From Aliivibrio finisterrensis_A (GTDB lineage Bacteria > Pseudomonadota > Gammaproteobacteria > Enterobacterales > Vibrionaceae), in the NCBI RefSeq assembly GCF_004167675.1, contig NZ_SEZQ01000004.1: a stretch of 64,000 bases of DNA, one strand, 5' to 3'. Below, one piece after another: positions 15,767-24,339 of this stretch. The notes beneath the pieces were generated by a model. That model ran no database searches, had not been told where the DNA came from, and worked only from the letters and a program-made list of their open reading frames with translations. A program made the translations under genes and the position numbers. Position 1 is the stretch's first letter. Every line of letters starts with the position of its first letter.

Positions 15767-16933
15767 ATGTTACGTATTTTGTGTTTATTAATTTGTATGA
15801 TTACAGGGCCTGTTTTTGCTCAACAGCAAAACGATCTCTATCATACAGAAGTGCAATTAACAGGAGCAGAAAAAGCAGAAAGTATTGCTAAACAAGATGG
15901 TTTAGTTAATGTTCTGATCAAAGTGTCAGGAAAAACTGATATTGCTCAAAATGAAGTAATAAAGAAAGCGCTAACACAGAGTGATCGCTATGTAACACAA
16001 ATGAGTTTTGTTGAATACGATGACGCACCTCGTGCAATGAAGTTAGGCTATAACTCAAAGATGGTGTTGAGCTTATTAACTCAAGCAGAGCAAAGTATTT
16101 GGGAAACACCGCGTAAATCAGTCTTGGTTTGGGTGGTGAATGAATATAATTACCAAAGAAGCATTATTTGGGAACAGTCAAACAACAGCCTAATTACGCG
16201 AATTAAAGATGCCGCGAATGAGAGAGGCTTACCTGTCATGTTCCCTGTTGGGGATTTTGACGATGTAACTTCAATCGAGATCCCTGATTTATGGGGTAAC
16301 TTTAAAAAACCAATTGCAGATGCGAGTGAGCGTTATAATCCACAAGCGATTTTAGTGGTAAAAGTGCGTGGCAATAGTTCAACATGGACTTTATTTGATA
16401 CCACTCCTCAATATTTAGTTACCGCATCAAAAAAACCGATTGAAGGCCGTGTATCTGGCTCTGTTCAATTAGCTGATATGGTTAATGAAGTGAGTGATTA
16501 TTTTGCTAAAACCTACACTAAAAATTTAGGTGCAGTGGCAAGTGATTCTGAAACAGTATCTATTCAAGGTATTCACACAGCACGTGCTTTTTTCAATCTT
16601 GAGAAACAATTAAAGCAGATGAACTCAGTAGCAAGCGTGCAAATAAATACCATTCAAGGGGACAAAGTGACCTATACATTAAGCTTGCTGGGAGATTACC
16701 AACAGTTTAATGATGAGCTTTTGAGTAAAAATGCTCGTATTTCACTGATTCCAGAAGAGCCTGTTGTAAATGATGAAACTGAAAAAAGTGCTATCACTGA
16801 AGGAGCTACTCAGAATGTAGCGCAAGAGGTTGATAAATCAGTAGACAGCGAGATCTCAATTGAATCAGAAGAATCAATAAAACCGACAGAAATAAAACCT
16901 GTTGTCCATGAGTATCAACTCAGCGCAAGTTAA
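15767..16933 (+). CDS. DUF2066 family secreted/periplasmic protein
   Basis: A 388-residue protein with a signal peptide (LRILCLLICMITGPVFAQQ), then a region resembling DUF2066: YHTEVQLTGAEKAESIAKQDGLVNVLIKVSGKTDIAQN, followed by PRKSVLVWVVNEYNY. The C-terminal 60 residues are acidic, low-complexity and probably disordered. The ATG at 15767 is preferred over the adjacent TTG because AGGT lies six bases upstream. Homologues occur beside purM/upp/uraA in Vibrio, but no function is known. It is a single-gene unit with its own terminator. Confidence 0.75.
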   Translation: MLRILCLLICMITGPVFAQQQNDLYHTEVQLTGAEKAESIAKQDGLVNVLIKVSGKTDIAQNEVIKKALTQSDRYVTQMSFVEYDDAPRAMKLGYNSKMVLSLLTQAEQSIWETPRKSVLVWVVNEYNYQRSIIWEQSNNSLITRIKDAANERGLPVMFPVGDFDDVTSIEIPDLWGNFKKPIADASERYNPQAILVVKVRGNSSTWTLFDTTPQYLVTASKKPIEGRVSGSVQLADMVNEVSDYFAKTYTKNLGAVASDSETVSIQGIHTARAFFNLEKQLKQMNSVASVQINTIQGDKVTYTLSLLGDYQQFNDELLSKNARISLIPEEPVVNDETEKSAITEGATQNVAQEVDKSVDSEISIESEESIKPTEIKPVVHEYQLSAS

Positions 16934-16961
16934 TATATTTGAACTATCGATAATTATAAAT

Positions 16962-16996
16962 AAAAAAGGTGACTATACAATGTAGTCACCTTTTTT
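16962..16996. terminator. Terminator after the DUF2066 gene
   Basis: Perfect 14-base arms (AAAAAAGGTGACTA / TAGTCACCTTTTTT) with a 7-base loop lie between convergent genes. Confidence 0.85.
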
Positions 16997-17011
16997 GTAT
17001 TTGTAAGCTCA

Positions 17012-17443
17012 CTATTTCTCGGTATATTTGGCTTTTTCTATTTTTTCGACTTCAGACAGACGTTTGAGTTTTAACCCTAATTCCTTGCCTCGTAAGCGAG
17101 CATAATAAATATTACCAACAAAAGCACCAGAGGTAATGATAACTTCAATTAAAGCGAGATAACGCTCTCCCTCATCAAGCCAAAGAATTGTTAAACCATG
17201 CAAGAAGTAAAACATTAAAATAAAGTTTGCCCATGCATGAGTATAAGGTTTCCCTTGGATAATCCCTTTAAGTGGAAAAAGCATTGGTATTATCCACGCC
17301 ACCATAATGCCATAAGGGTTTATTAGTGGATGAGGTGAAAGGGTACTGTGCCAAAGTGCAACAAAACCTAACAGTGCTAAATTACAAAATAGTGCAAGAA
17401 AACGATAGCGCTTTGTTTCTGCGCTCATTTCAACTGAATCCAT
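17012..17443 (-). CDS. DUF2069 family inner-membrane protein
   Basis: A 143-residue protein with four hydrophobic segments (residues about 15-30, 43-58, 70-87 and 96-115) and a basic cytoplasmic C-terminus. The pattern of short loops with PHPLINPYG and HAWANFILMFYFLHG fits DUF2069, a small gammaproteobacterial membrane family usually encoded next to the arsC-like yfgD gene and bepA, as here. The start is 19 bp after the upstream arsC-like gene, so they form an operon. No function is established. Confidence 0.75.
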   Translation of the reverse strand: MDSVEMSAETKRYRFLALFCNLALLGFVALWHSTLSPHPLINPYGIMVAWIIPMLFPLKGIIQGKPYTHAWANFILMFYFLHGLTILWLDEGERYLALIEVIITSGAFVGNIYYARLRGKELGLKLKRLSEVEKIEKAKYTEK

Positions 17444-17462
17444 GTTAGCTTCCTGCTTCCTA

Positions 17463-17813
17463 CTATAAAATCTCTAGAACTTGCTCAGGCGGACGACCAA
17501 TTTTTGCTTGATTACCATGAACGACTATTGGGCGTTCAATTAACTTTGGTGTTTGTACCATTGCTTCAAAAAGTTGCTCGTCGCTTACCGAGCTATCTTC
17601 TAGGTTTTGTTCTTTATATTCAGCTTCTTTTGTTCTCATCATGTCACGAACTGAAGTAAACCCTAGCTGAGAAAACAAGGTTTTTAATGTCGCTACACTT
17701 GGTGTTTCGTCTAAATATTTCACAATTTCAGGGGTAACGTCTTGTGCTTCTACGAGTGCTAACGTTTCACGGCTTTTTGAGCAACGAGGGTTATGATAAA
17801 TAACAACAGACAT
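17463..17813 (-). CDS. Arsenate reductase (glutaredoxin)-like protein, YfgD type
   Basis: A 116-residue thioredoxin-fold protein of the ArsC/Spx group. The active-site loop YHNPRCSKSRETLALV contains Cys11; RPIVVHGNQAKIGRPPEQVLEIL is the conserved C-terminal part. It is the E. coli YfgD-type paralogue found with bepA (yfgC), rather than a plasmid-type arsenic-resistance gene: no arsR, arsB or acr3 is nearby. It may reduce arsenate or act as a general thiol reductase. It is in the same operon as bepA (16 bp) and the DUF2069 gene. Confidence 0.85.
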   Translation of the reverse strand: MSVVIYHNPRCSKSRETLALVEAQDVTPEIVKYLDETPSVATLKTLFSQLGFTSVRDMMRTKEAEYKEQNLEDSSVSDEQLFEAMVQTPKLIERPIVVHGNQAKIGRPPEQVLEIL

Positions 17814-17829
17814 ACTATTTCCTTATTGA

Positions 17830-19284
17830 TTATAAAGCGCTAAAACGCTCTCTTGATAGACGAAGCTGATCGATTCTTGCGTCGTATCTTGCTTGATCTA
17901 AACTTCCATACTCAACCAATTGGCTTGCTTGAGTGTAATTACTTAATGCTTTATTCCACATACCTTTAAGCGCGTAAACTTCAGCTCTTGCTGCTAATTC
18001 ACCATCAGAGCTGCCATTATCATGATACGCCTTAGCTAATAGCTGCCATCCCGTTGGATCGCTAGGATTATCGTGGGTGTAGCGTTGTAATACTCGAACG
18101 GCTTCTGCTGGTTTATTGGATTCAGAGAGGGCGTGAGCATAATTAATAGTTAACACCGTATTATTTGGCAGCTGAACTAACCCATTTTTTAGACGTGTAA
18201 TGGCTTGTTCATTCTTTTTTGTGTACAGGTCTAAGTCTGTTGCCGCATCAATATAAAACGTATTAAGGGGATCGTTCTTTAATAAGTTATCGATCAATGG
18301 CTGCGCTTTATCGTATTGCTTTGAATCGATATAAACTAACGCTTTACCATAATTTAGAGCATTTTTTATATCGACATTATGAGTCTTTGATTTACGAGAA
18401 AACCAATCAAGTGCGGCATTACTATCAATGCCTGCAAAACGAGCCACAATGCGTGAGCGAGCCAGATGGTAACGCAGAGAAGTATTGACTCTACGCATTG
18501 GGTATTGTTGTGCTCTTTCTCGACTGTCAGTAATACGAGATGTCGGTAGTGGGTGAGTTAACAGCATAGGTGGTGGTGTACTTGCGTAGCGGTATTGATC
18601 TGCTAAGCGAGAGAAAAAACGAGGCATAGCTGAGACATCAAACCCTGATTTTGCGAGCGTATCAATACCAAATCGGTCAGCTTCTTTTTCATTACTGCGG
18701 GTGTAGTTAATAGAGCTTTGCATTGTTCCAGCAGTGGTTGCTGTAATCGCTGCAATACCTGCCTCAGGTGCTGCGATGGCTAATAATAATGAGCCAACAA
18801 GCGCTGCCATTGTTGCAGGAGAGCGTCTCGCTTGCTCCTCCATACTTCGAGCAAGGTGTCGTTGAGTAATGTGTGCGATTTCATGAGCGACAACCGAAGC
18901 TAATTCACTTTCTGATTGTGCGTATAAAAATAAACCAGAGTGCAGAGCAACATAACCACCAAAAAAAGCGAAGGCGTTAATGTCTCTGTTATTAATCAGA
19001 AAGAAATGGAATGGGGTTTTTACATCACTGGCGTTAGCGACAAGGCGATGACCAAGATCTTGAACATATTCAGCTAAAACAGGATCATTAATAACAGGCT
19101 GGCTAGCTCTAAGCATACGCATGTAGGCATCACCGTAGATTAACTCTTGATCAATCGTCAGGGTTGAAGCTGCTGTTGTCCCTATATCAGGCAAGTCTAA
19201 ATCGTTCTTTGCCATTGCAGAGAAAGGGATCGTTAGTAATGAAGTGATCAGTAAACAACTGGTCAGTTTTTTTAGTTTGAACAT
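17830..19284 (-). CDS. bepA: Beta-barrel assembly-enhancing protease (M48 metalloprotease with TPR)
   Basis: A 484-residue periplasmic quality-control protease that helps mature, or degrades stalled, LptD and other outer-membrane proteins at the BAM complex. There is a signal peptide (CLLITSLLTIPFSAMA), an M48 domain with the zinc motif VAHEIAH (His134, Glu135, His138) and a downstream Glu ligand in NEKEADRFG. The C-terminal half is made of TPR-type helices (AKALVYIDSKQYDKAQPLIDNLL and onward). Length matches E. coli BepA (487). It heads the bepA-yfgD-DUF2069 operon. Confidence 0.94.
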   Translation of the reverse strand: MFKLKKLTSCLLITSLLTIPFSAMAKNDLDLPDIGTTAASTLTIDQELIYGDAYMRMLRASQPVINDPVLAEYVQDLGHRLVANASDVKTPFHFFLINNRDINAFAFFGGYVALHSGLFLYAQSESELASVVAHEIAHITQRHLARSMEEQARRSPATMAALVGSLLLAIAAPEAGIAAITATTAGTMQSSINYTRSNEKEADRFGIDTLAKSGFDVSAMPRFFSRLADQYRYASTPPPMLLTHPLPTSRITDSRERAQQYPMRRVNTSLRYHLARSRIVARFAGIDSNAALDWFSRKSKTHNVDIKNALNYGKALVYIDSKQYDKAQPLIDNLLKNDPLNTFYIDAATDLDLYTKKNEQAITRLKNGLVQLPNNTVLTINYAHALSESNKPAEAVRVLQRYTHDNPSDPTGWQLLAKAYHDNGSSDGELAARAEVYALKGMWNKALSNYTQASQLVEYGSLDQARYDARIDQLRLSRERFSAL

Positions 19285-19453
19285 GTCGTATTTACAAATC
19301 CTTTTTTATAACATTCAGTTATGGTGATGAAAGAGATAATAACTCAATATGCAGCTAATAAGAGCACCAAAACGTAAATTGGTTTCTTTTTTGTAGAAAT
19401 TATGTGATTTATACTTATTCAATAGAAATCTATCATATCTATAGAGGTGAAGA

Positions 19454-19675
19454 ATGGAAACCCGAACCTTAGATTTATCACAACAACGCTGTCCAATGTC
19501 GCTACTGTTAGCTAAGCGAGCAGCGCAAAGCTTGGATAAAAATGGAAAATTAGAGATCAAAGTCGTCGACAAAACATCGTTAGCCGATATCATGAAGTAT
19601 TTTGAGCTCAATGCATTTGCGATTAACGTAGAGCATGAAGCGTCATACGCATTTTTAACCGTCACTAGGAAGTAG
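19454..19675 (+). CDS. TusA/YedF-like sulfurtransferase family protein
   Basis: A 73-residue protein of the SirA/TusA/YedF fold. The conserved cysteine is Cys13 in LDLSQQRCPMSLLLAKRA. The family motif is CPxP; here the second proline is a serine (CPMS), so persulfide handling may differ from classic TusA. The C-terminal half (KVVDKTSLADIMKYFELNAFAI) is typical. It ends 8 bp before the permease gene and is probably its operon partner. In other genomes TusA-like proteins are often paired with membrane transporters. It is not the housekeeping tRNA-thiolation TusA. Confidence 0.8.
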   Translation: METRTLDLSQQRCPMSLLLAKRAAQSLDKNGKLEIKVVDKTSLADIMKYFELNAFAINVEHEASYAFLTVTRK

Positions 19676-19683
19676 AATATAAT

Positions 19684-20754
19684 ATGTTAGATATGGTAAC
19701 AAAGTGGTATAAGCGCCGCTTTTCAGATCCACACGCGGTGAGCTTAGTTGCGATTCTTATTGTCGGCTTTATTACTATTTATTTCTTTGGTCACCTTATT
19801 GCCCCCCTTTTAGTTGCCATCGTGTTAGCGTATTTACTTGAGTGGCCTGTGGTAAAACTAAGTCGATTGGGTGTGCCAAGAACACTTTCTGTTATTTTAG
19901 TGATCATTTTATTTATCAGTTTGATGTTGATGGCTGTTTTTGGCCTTGTACCGACTATTTGGACTCAAGTTGGGAACTTAATTAATGATCTTCCTTCGAT
20001 GTTTAATGGTTTGCATAATTTCTTGTCTAGCTTACCTGAGCGCTATCCTGAGTTTATTCAACCTCAATCGATTGACACCTTATTAGATACCATTCGTGAC
20101 AAGGTCTTAGGGATGGGAGAGAGTTTAGTTAAAGGCTCATTATCTTCGTTAGTTAGCCTTGCTGCATTAGGTGTGTATTTAATTCTTGTGCCTTTGCTTG
20201 TGTTCTTTTTGCTAAAAGATAAAGACGAAATGGTAGCAACAATGAGCCATATCCTACCTCAAAACCGCCGTTTAGCGACTAAAGTATGGCTAGAGATGAA
20301 TGAACAGATAAGTAATTACATTCGCGGCAAAGTGGTTGAAATCATTATTGTCGGAGGCGTGAGTTACATTACATTCTTTATTATGGATCTTCGATATGCA
20401 TTGTTATTAGCTGTGATGGTTGGTTTTTCTGTATTGATTCCATATATTGGCGCAGCAGCAGTAACGGTGCCAATTGCAATTGTTGCTTTGTTTCAGTGGG
20501 GGCTAACGCCAGATTTTTATTGGTTAGTATTCTCTTATGCGATTATTCAAGCGCTAGATGGTAACGTATTAGTGCCTGTTCTGTTCTCTGAAGCGGTCAA
20601 CCTACACCCGGTTGCCATTATAGTGTCAGTATTAGTTTTTGGCGGTTTATGGGGTTTTTGGGGCGTGTTCTTCGCTATTCCACTTGCGACTCTAGTGAAA
20701 GCCGTATGGAAAGCATTGCCTGCAACAGATGAGACATTTAATAAGCAGGCGTAA
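19684..20754 (+). CDS. perM: AI-2E family transporter (PerM-like permease)
   Basis: A 356-residue integral membrane protein with about eight hydrophobic segments and the PerM/TqsA family arrangement: paired N-terminal spans, a soluble region (residues about 95-150), then LIPYIGAAAVTVPIAIVALFQWG and the long C-terminal region with VHPVAIIVSVLVFGGLWGFWGVFFAIPLATLVKAV-type sequence, which is the most conserved part. Family members export small molecules (TqsA affects autoinducer-2) or serve as Na+/H+ antiporters, so the substrate is not assigned. It follows the TusA-like gene by 8 bp. Confidence 0.85.
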   Translation: MLDMVTKWYKRRFSDPHAVSLVAILIVGFITIYFFGHLIAPLLVAIVLAYLLEWPVVKLSRLGVPRTLSVILVIILFISLMLMAVFGLVPTIWTQVGNLINDLPSMFNGLHNFLSSLPERYPEFIQPQSIDTLLDTIRDKVLGMGESLVKGSLSSLVSLAALGVYLILVPLLVFFLLKDKDEMVATMSHILPQNRRLATKVWLEMNEQISNYIRGKVVEIIIVGGVSYITFFIMDLRYALLLAVMVGFSVLIPYIGAAAVTVPIAIVALFQWGLTPDFYWLVFSYAIIQALDGNVLVPVLFSEAVNLHPVAIIVSVLVFGGLWGFWGVFFAIPLATLVKAVWKALPATDETFNKQA

Positions 20755-20788
20755 TATGATCAATTGCGCTGGTAGTCTTTAAAATTAG

Positions 20789-20820
20789 AAAGGCGATGCT
20801 ATGTTATGAGCATCGCCTTT
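20789..20820. terminator. Shared terminator of perM and bcp
   Basis: Perfect 12-base arms (AAAGGCGATGCT / AGCATCGCCTTT) with an 8-base loop lie between convergent genes. Confidence 0.85.
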
Positions 20821-20852
20821 TATAAATGATTCAACGGTTATTTCTTGTTTAA

Positions 20853-21323
20853 TTATTTATTGTTTAAATAGTCCAATACCACTTCATGGTGCGTTTTCGT
20901 TTTAAATTTATTGAATACGTGTTCAATAACACCTTCTTCATTAATCAGAAAGCTAATACGGTGCAACCCATCGTAAACTTTACCCATGAATTTTTTCTCG
21001 CCCCACACACCGAATGCGTCTGCTGCTGCATGGTCTTCATCTGATAATAAGGTGAAGTTTAAGCTGTCACGCTCAATGAATTTACCTAAGCGTTTCACAG
21101 GATCAATACTGACGCCCAGTGTTACGACATTATGCGCATCTAATTCTGCTTTAATATCACGTAGACCTTGAGCTTGAACTGTACAGCCAGGTGTCATCGC
21201 TTTAGGGTAAAAATAAAATAAGACTTTTTTGCCTTTTAAATTAGATAGAGAAATTGACTCTCCATCTTGATCAAAAAGTGATACGTCTGGTGCAGGAGAG
21301 CCTGCGGCTAATGGCGTGATCAT
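20853..21323 (-). CDS. bcp: Thioredoxin-dependent thiol peroxidase (bacterioferritin comigratory protein)
   Basis: A 156-residue peroxiredoxin that reduces hydroperoxides. The peroxidatic cysteine is Cys47 in YPKAMTPGCTVQAQGLRD. In E. coli Bcp the resolving cysteine lies five residues later; here that position is Gln52 and the chain has no other cysteine, so it should work as a 1-Cys enzyme resolved by an external thiol. All other family features (LFYFYP, LSDEDHAAADAFGVWGEKKFMGK) are present. It is 25 bp downstream of gcvR on the same strand, as in other gammaproteobacteria. Confidence 0.94.
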   Translation of the reverse strand: MITPLAAGSPAPDVSLFDQDGESISLSNLKGKKVLFYFYPKAMTPGCTVQAQGLRDIKAELDAHNVVTLGVSIDPVKRLGKFIERDSLNFTLLSDEDHAAADAFGVWGEKKFMGKVYDGLHRISFLINEEGVIEHVFNKFKTKTHHEVVLDYLNNK

Positions 21324-21348
21324 GATATTTCCTTTTAGCTGTGTTTTT

Positions 21349-21879
21349 CTAATTGGTTTTATAAAAATTTATTTTCCCGCTGACGCCTAATGACTCACAC
21401 AGTGCTTCAAATTGCTCTTGAATCTCAATGATGTGACATTCTTGAAAGATTTCAGCGGTGATTTGAATTTGAAACGTATTTTGGTTTTCGCCCTTTTTAA
21501 GCGTTTGAGCACTAAGCGTTTTTAAATCAATATCACGATTGGCTAAGAAGTCTGTGAATTTTTCGGTTAATCCAGGGCGATCTTCTGATTCAACAAAGGC
21601 ATCAATAGTATAAAAAATATCTTTCTCTTGATGAGGTGATGTTCGCTTCATCATGGTGATTAAATCGTGCTGTTGCCCAAGTAAAGGTAAGGTATTTTCA
21701 ATACGAGAAATCGCATTTGCTGTACCGGAGAGCAACATGATAAGCGTGAATTCATTACCAAATGACGCTATACGGCTATCAACAATATTGCAGCTTGATT
21801 CGGTGACAAGACGAGTCACCTTATTAGAGATACCCGGTCTGTCTGTACCAACCGCGGTAATTACAAGGTACTGAGGCAT
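21349..21879 (-). CDS. gcvR: Glycine cleavage system transcriptional repressor
   Basis: A 176-residue protein with two ACT-type domains: YLVITAVGTDRPGISNKVTRLVTESSCNIVDSRIA (about residues 4-38) and FVESEDRPGLTEKFTDFLANRDIDLKTLSA (about 93-123). GcvR binds GcvA and blocks activation of gcvTHP when glycine is low. It has no DNA-binding domain, as expected. It is upstream of bcp on the same strand and divergent from dapA, matching the conserved gcvR-bcp/dapA-bamC block. Confidence 0.93.
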   Translation of the reverse strand: MPQYLVITAVGTDRPGISNKVTRLVTESSCNIVDSRIASFGNEFTLIMLLSGTANAISRIENTLPLLGQQHDLITMMKRTSPHQEKDIFYTIDAFVESEDRPGLTEKFTDFLANRDIDLKTLSAQTLKKGENQNTFQIQITAEIFQECHIIEIQEQFEALCESLGVSGKINFYKTN

Positions 21880-22049
21880 AAAAAACTCGTTATTGAAAAA
21901 GATAACCTAATACTAACACGCAAGTGATTGTGTGATAAGCAAGCAATAGTAGACAATCGTCAAAAAAAAGACTCTACAACAGAGGCTTTTATGTAATATC
22001 CTTGAGGTATATTGATTGAATGATTCTGCTCATAACATAGAAGACGAAA

Positions 22050-22071
22050 ACCATAGTATGTTTACTGTGGT
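22050..22071 (+). other. Hairpin in the dapA leader
   Basis: ACCATAGTA and TACTGTGGT pair over 9 bp (one G-U) around a TGTT loop, about 85 bases upstream of dapA. It could be a leader RNA fold or an operator; no known riboswitch is recognised, and the lysine riboswitch would be far larger. Confidence 0.35.
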
Positions 22072-22154
22072 CAAGGACGATGACTCTTTGTTGTGAAATT
22101 AATGAATAACAGAATCAATTCGCACATTCAGGCTAAGAAAAAAGGGAGAAGGAT

Positions 22155-23036
22155 ATGTTCTCAGGTAGCATTGTCGCATTAGTTACACCATTAGATACCG
22201 ATGGTGAAGTAGATTACAACAGCTTAAAAAACCTAGTAGATTATCATATTAATGCCGGTACTAATGGTATTGTTGCTGTTGGTACAACCGGTGAATCTGC
22301 GACATTAAGTGTAGAAGAGCATGTCAAGCTAGTGATGAAAACACTAGAGTTTGCTGATGGACGAATTCCTGTTATTGCTGGCACTGGTGCTAATGCCACT
22401 CATGAAGCTGTAACATTTAGTAAGCTTTTCCACGACTCAGGTGTTGCAGGCTGTCTAAGTGTGACGCCTTACTATAATAAGCCAACCCAAGAAGGTTTAT
22501 TCCAACATTATAAAGCAATCTCAGAAGCGACGGATATTCCGCAAATTCTTTATAATGTACCGGGCCGTACTGCGGTAGATTTATTACCTGAAACTGTGGC
22601 TCGTTTGTCAGAGTTTGACAACATTGTTGCACTAAAAGATGCAACAGGTGATTTAGAGAGGGTTGCACTTACTCGTGAACTTTGTGGCGAAAAGTTTATC
22701 CAACTTAGTGGTGATGATGCAACGGCGCTTGATTTTGTTAAGTTAGGCGGTCACGGTGTTATTTCGGTAACGTCAAATGTTGCAGCAAAAGAGATGGCAA
22801 CCATGTTCGCATTAGCGGCTCAAGGTAAATTTGAAGAAGCGGAAGTGATTAACCAACGCTTAATGCCACTACATAAAGATTTATTCGTTGAAGCAAACCC
22901 AATTCCAGTGAAGTGGGCTGCGCATCGTTTAGGTATGATTACTCACTCAGATATTCGTTTACCATTGACGGAACTAAGCTCATCATTACAGCCTGTGGTT
23001 GAACAAGCCTTAATTAGTGCTGGTGTGCTGAAGTAA
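22155..23036 (+). CDS. dapA: 4-hydroxy-tetrahydrodipicolinate synthase
   Basis: A 293-residue TIM-barrel aldolase-type enzyme that condenses pyruvate with aspartate semialdehyde, the first committed step to lysine and diaminopimelate. The Schiff-base lysine is Lys161 in NIVALKDATGDL; Tyr134 in QILYNVPGRTAVD and the GTTGESATL loop complete the active site. A strong GGGAGAAGG ribosome site precedes the ATG. bamC starts 12 bp after the stop, so the two form the conserved dapA-bamC operon; dapE is encoded 2 kb downstream on the other strand. Confidence 0.97.
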   Translation: MFSGSIVALVTPLDTDGEVDYNSLKNLVDYHINAGTNGIVAVGTTGESATLSVEEHVKLVMKTLEFADGRIPVIAGTGANATHEAVTFSKLFHDSGVAGCLSVTPYYNKPTQEGLFQHYKAISEATDIPQILYNVPGRTAVDLLPETVARLSEFDNIVALKDATGDLERVALTRELCGEKFIQLSGDDATALDFVKLGGHGVISVTSNVAAKEMATMFALAAQGKFEEAEVINQRLMPLHKDLFVEANPIPVKWAAHRLGMITHSDIRLPLTELSSSLQPVVEQALISAGVLK

Positions 23037-23047
23037 TAGGATTAAAA

Positions 23048-24100
23048 ATGAAAGTGAAAACTCGCTTTGTTGTTGGATCATTGATGATTGCTGTGTTATC
23101 AGCGTGTTCAAGCAGTCCAACAGAGCGTCGCCAAGCCAAACAAGATTTTAAATACTTGGATACACCACCATTAGAAGAGTGGAAGCAACAGGCAGAAGCA
23201 AAACCTGAGTTTTACCCTCAATATGATATCCCAAAAGGGGAGTACAGTGGTGGAATCGGTAAAGACGTGGATATTCGTCCACCTCAGCAAGTGCTTGAAT
23301 TGATCCCAGGTGCTCGTATTGAAGAGCAAAAGGGTGAAGTTACGGTGTGGCTCGTGAGAGAAGAAGACGTCGATAAACTATGGAAAACCGTATTAACGCT
23401 GATAGAAAAACGTAATATTGGTATTGTTTCGCAAAGCGACAATAAGATAGAAACAGACTGGCTAAAATGGAATTCAGAAGATGAAGACCATGAGTTTGGC
23501 GCTCGTTACAATATTGAAAAACTGAGTGAAAAGAATCGTTCAGGCTTTCAAATTATGTTAATTGATTGGCAGGTTGATGGTAAGCAAACTGAAGTAACGC
23601 AAGCGAACAAAGCACGTTACAACATTTTAATGACCAATTTAGTGACGTCAGCTTATGATGAACAATTGCGTGAAGAAGCGCGCATACGTGCAGAAGAATT
23701 AGTTAAGCGTATCCCAATATCTATGGGCCAAGACAGAAGTGGCCTGCCGGTCATTATTGCTCGTGCGCCGTATAATATTTTCTGGGAGCGTCTTGGTGAG
23801 CTACTGCCTATGATGGGGCTAACCATTGAAGACAGAAATCGCTCTCAAGGTACGATTGAAGTGAAATACAAAGAGCCTGATGATGAGTTCTGGGAAGAAA
23901 TTGGTACCAAACCACTTTCTTTCGAAGGCCGAACATACAATCTACTGTTAGGTGATTTAGGTAACCGTACTTCAATCAACGTAACAGATGCAGCAGGTAA
24001 ACCTGTTAATGAAGCGACATTAGATTCTGTGGTTCCTGTTCTTGCCGCTATGATTGAAAAATCAAATAATATGCCGAAAGAAGAGAAGCCTGAAGAGTAA
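23048..24100 (+). CDS. bamC: Outer membrane protein assembly factor BamC
   Basis: A 350-residue lipoprotein of the BAM complex. The lipobox LSACSSS places the lipidated cysteine at residue 20. A long unstructured N-terminal segment (PTERRQAKQDFKYLDTPPLEEWKQ, ending about residue 90) is the part that binds BamD in the family; two helix-grip domains follow (about 95-215 and 225-340). Length is close to E. coli BamC (344). It follows dapA by 12 bp. A terminator overlaps the end of the convergent small membrane gene. Confidence 0.93.
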   Translation: MKVKTRFVVGSLMIAVLSACSSSPTERRQAKQDFKYLDTPPLEEWKQQAEAKPEFYPQYDIPKGEYSGGIGKDVDIRPPQQVLELIPGARIEEQKGEVTVWLVREEDVDKLWKTVLTLIEKRNIGIVSQSDNKIETDWLKWNSEDEDHEFGARYNIEKLSEKNRSGFQIMLIDWQVDGKQTEVTQANKARYNILMTNLVTSAYDEQLREEARIRAEELVKRIPISMGQDRSGLPVIIARAPYNIFWERLGELLPMMGLTIEDRNRSQGTIEVKYKEPDDEFWEEIGTKPLSFEGRTYNLLLGDLGNRTSINVTDAAGKPVNEATLDSVVPVLAAMIEKSNNMPKEEKPEE

Positions 24101-24122
24101 ACTTACAGGTTGATTTATCTGC

Positions 24123-24152
24123 AAAAGGCGCTCAGATTATTGAGCGTCTTTT
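24123..24152 (+). terminator. Terminator after bamC
   Basis: A 12-base imperfect stem (AAAAGGCGCTCA / TGAGCGTCTTTT) is followed by a T-run. Its right arm overlaps the last codons of the convergent DUF2897-like gene. Confidence 0.8.
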
Positions 24153-24337
24153 TTTTCATCTTCTTTGTGCTGAGTTGTTGTTTCTTGCTCTGATTTTTCC
24201 TCTTTTTCTTGAGGAGTAACTGTTTTTTGTGTGTGCTTAAATTTCATATTTGCCGTTGCTTTTAAAGCCGCAAGATTGCCAATGACCACACTCAAAACAA
24301 TCACGATGATAACCCAAGGGTTCATTAACCATTCCAT
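24137..24337 (-). CDS. Small membrane-anchored protein (DUF2897-like)
   Basis: A 66-residue protein with one N-terminal membrane segment (NPWVIIVIVLSVVIGNLAAL) and a highly charged Lys/Glu-rich cytoplasmic tail. Size, the Trp-Val start and the NLAALKATANMKF segment resemble DUF2897, a family of unknown role in Vibrio and Shewanella. It starts 2 bp after the M15 peptidase gene ends, so the two are co-transcribed. The tail is low-complexity and gives no functional hint. Confidence 0.65.
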   Translation of the reverse strand: MEWLMNPWVIIVIVLSVVIGNLAALKATANMKFKHTQKTVTPQEKEEKSEQETTTQHKEDEKKDAQ

Positions 24338-24339
24338 AT

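Noticed and set aside
17463..17813. Arsenic-resistance operon
   Set aside because: Only the ArsC-fold gene is present, in the conserved bepA context; no arsR, arsB or acr3 nearby.
19315..19665. 116-residue minus-strand ORF across the bepA-tusA gap
   Set aside because: It is antisense to the TusA-like gene, has unusual composition and no family resemblance; read as a shadow.
21880..22154. Lysine riboswitch ahead of dapA
   Set aside because: The gap shows no sign of the large conserved L-box fold; only one simple hairpin is visible.
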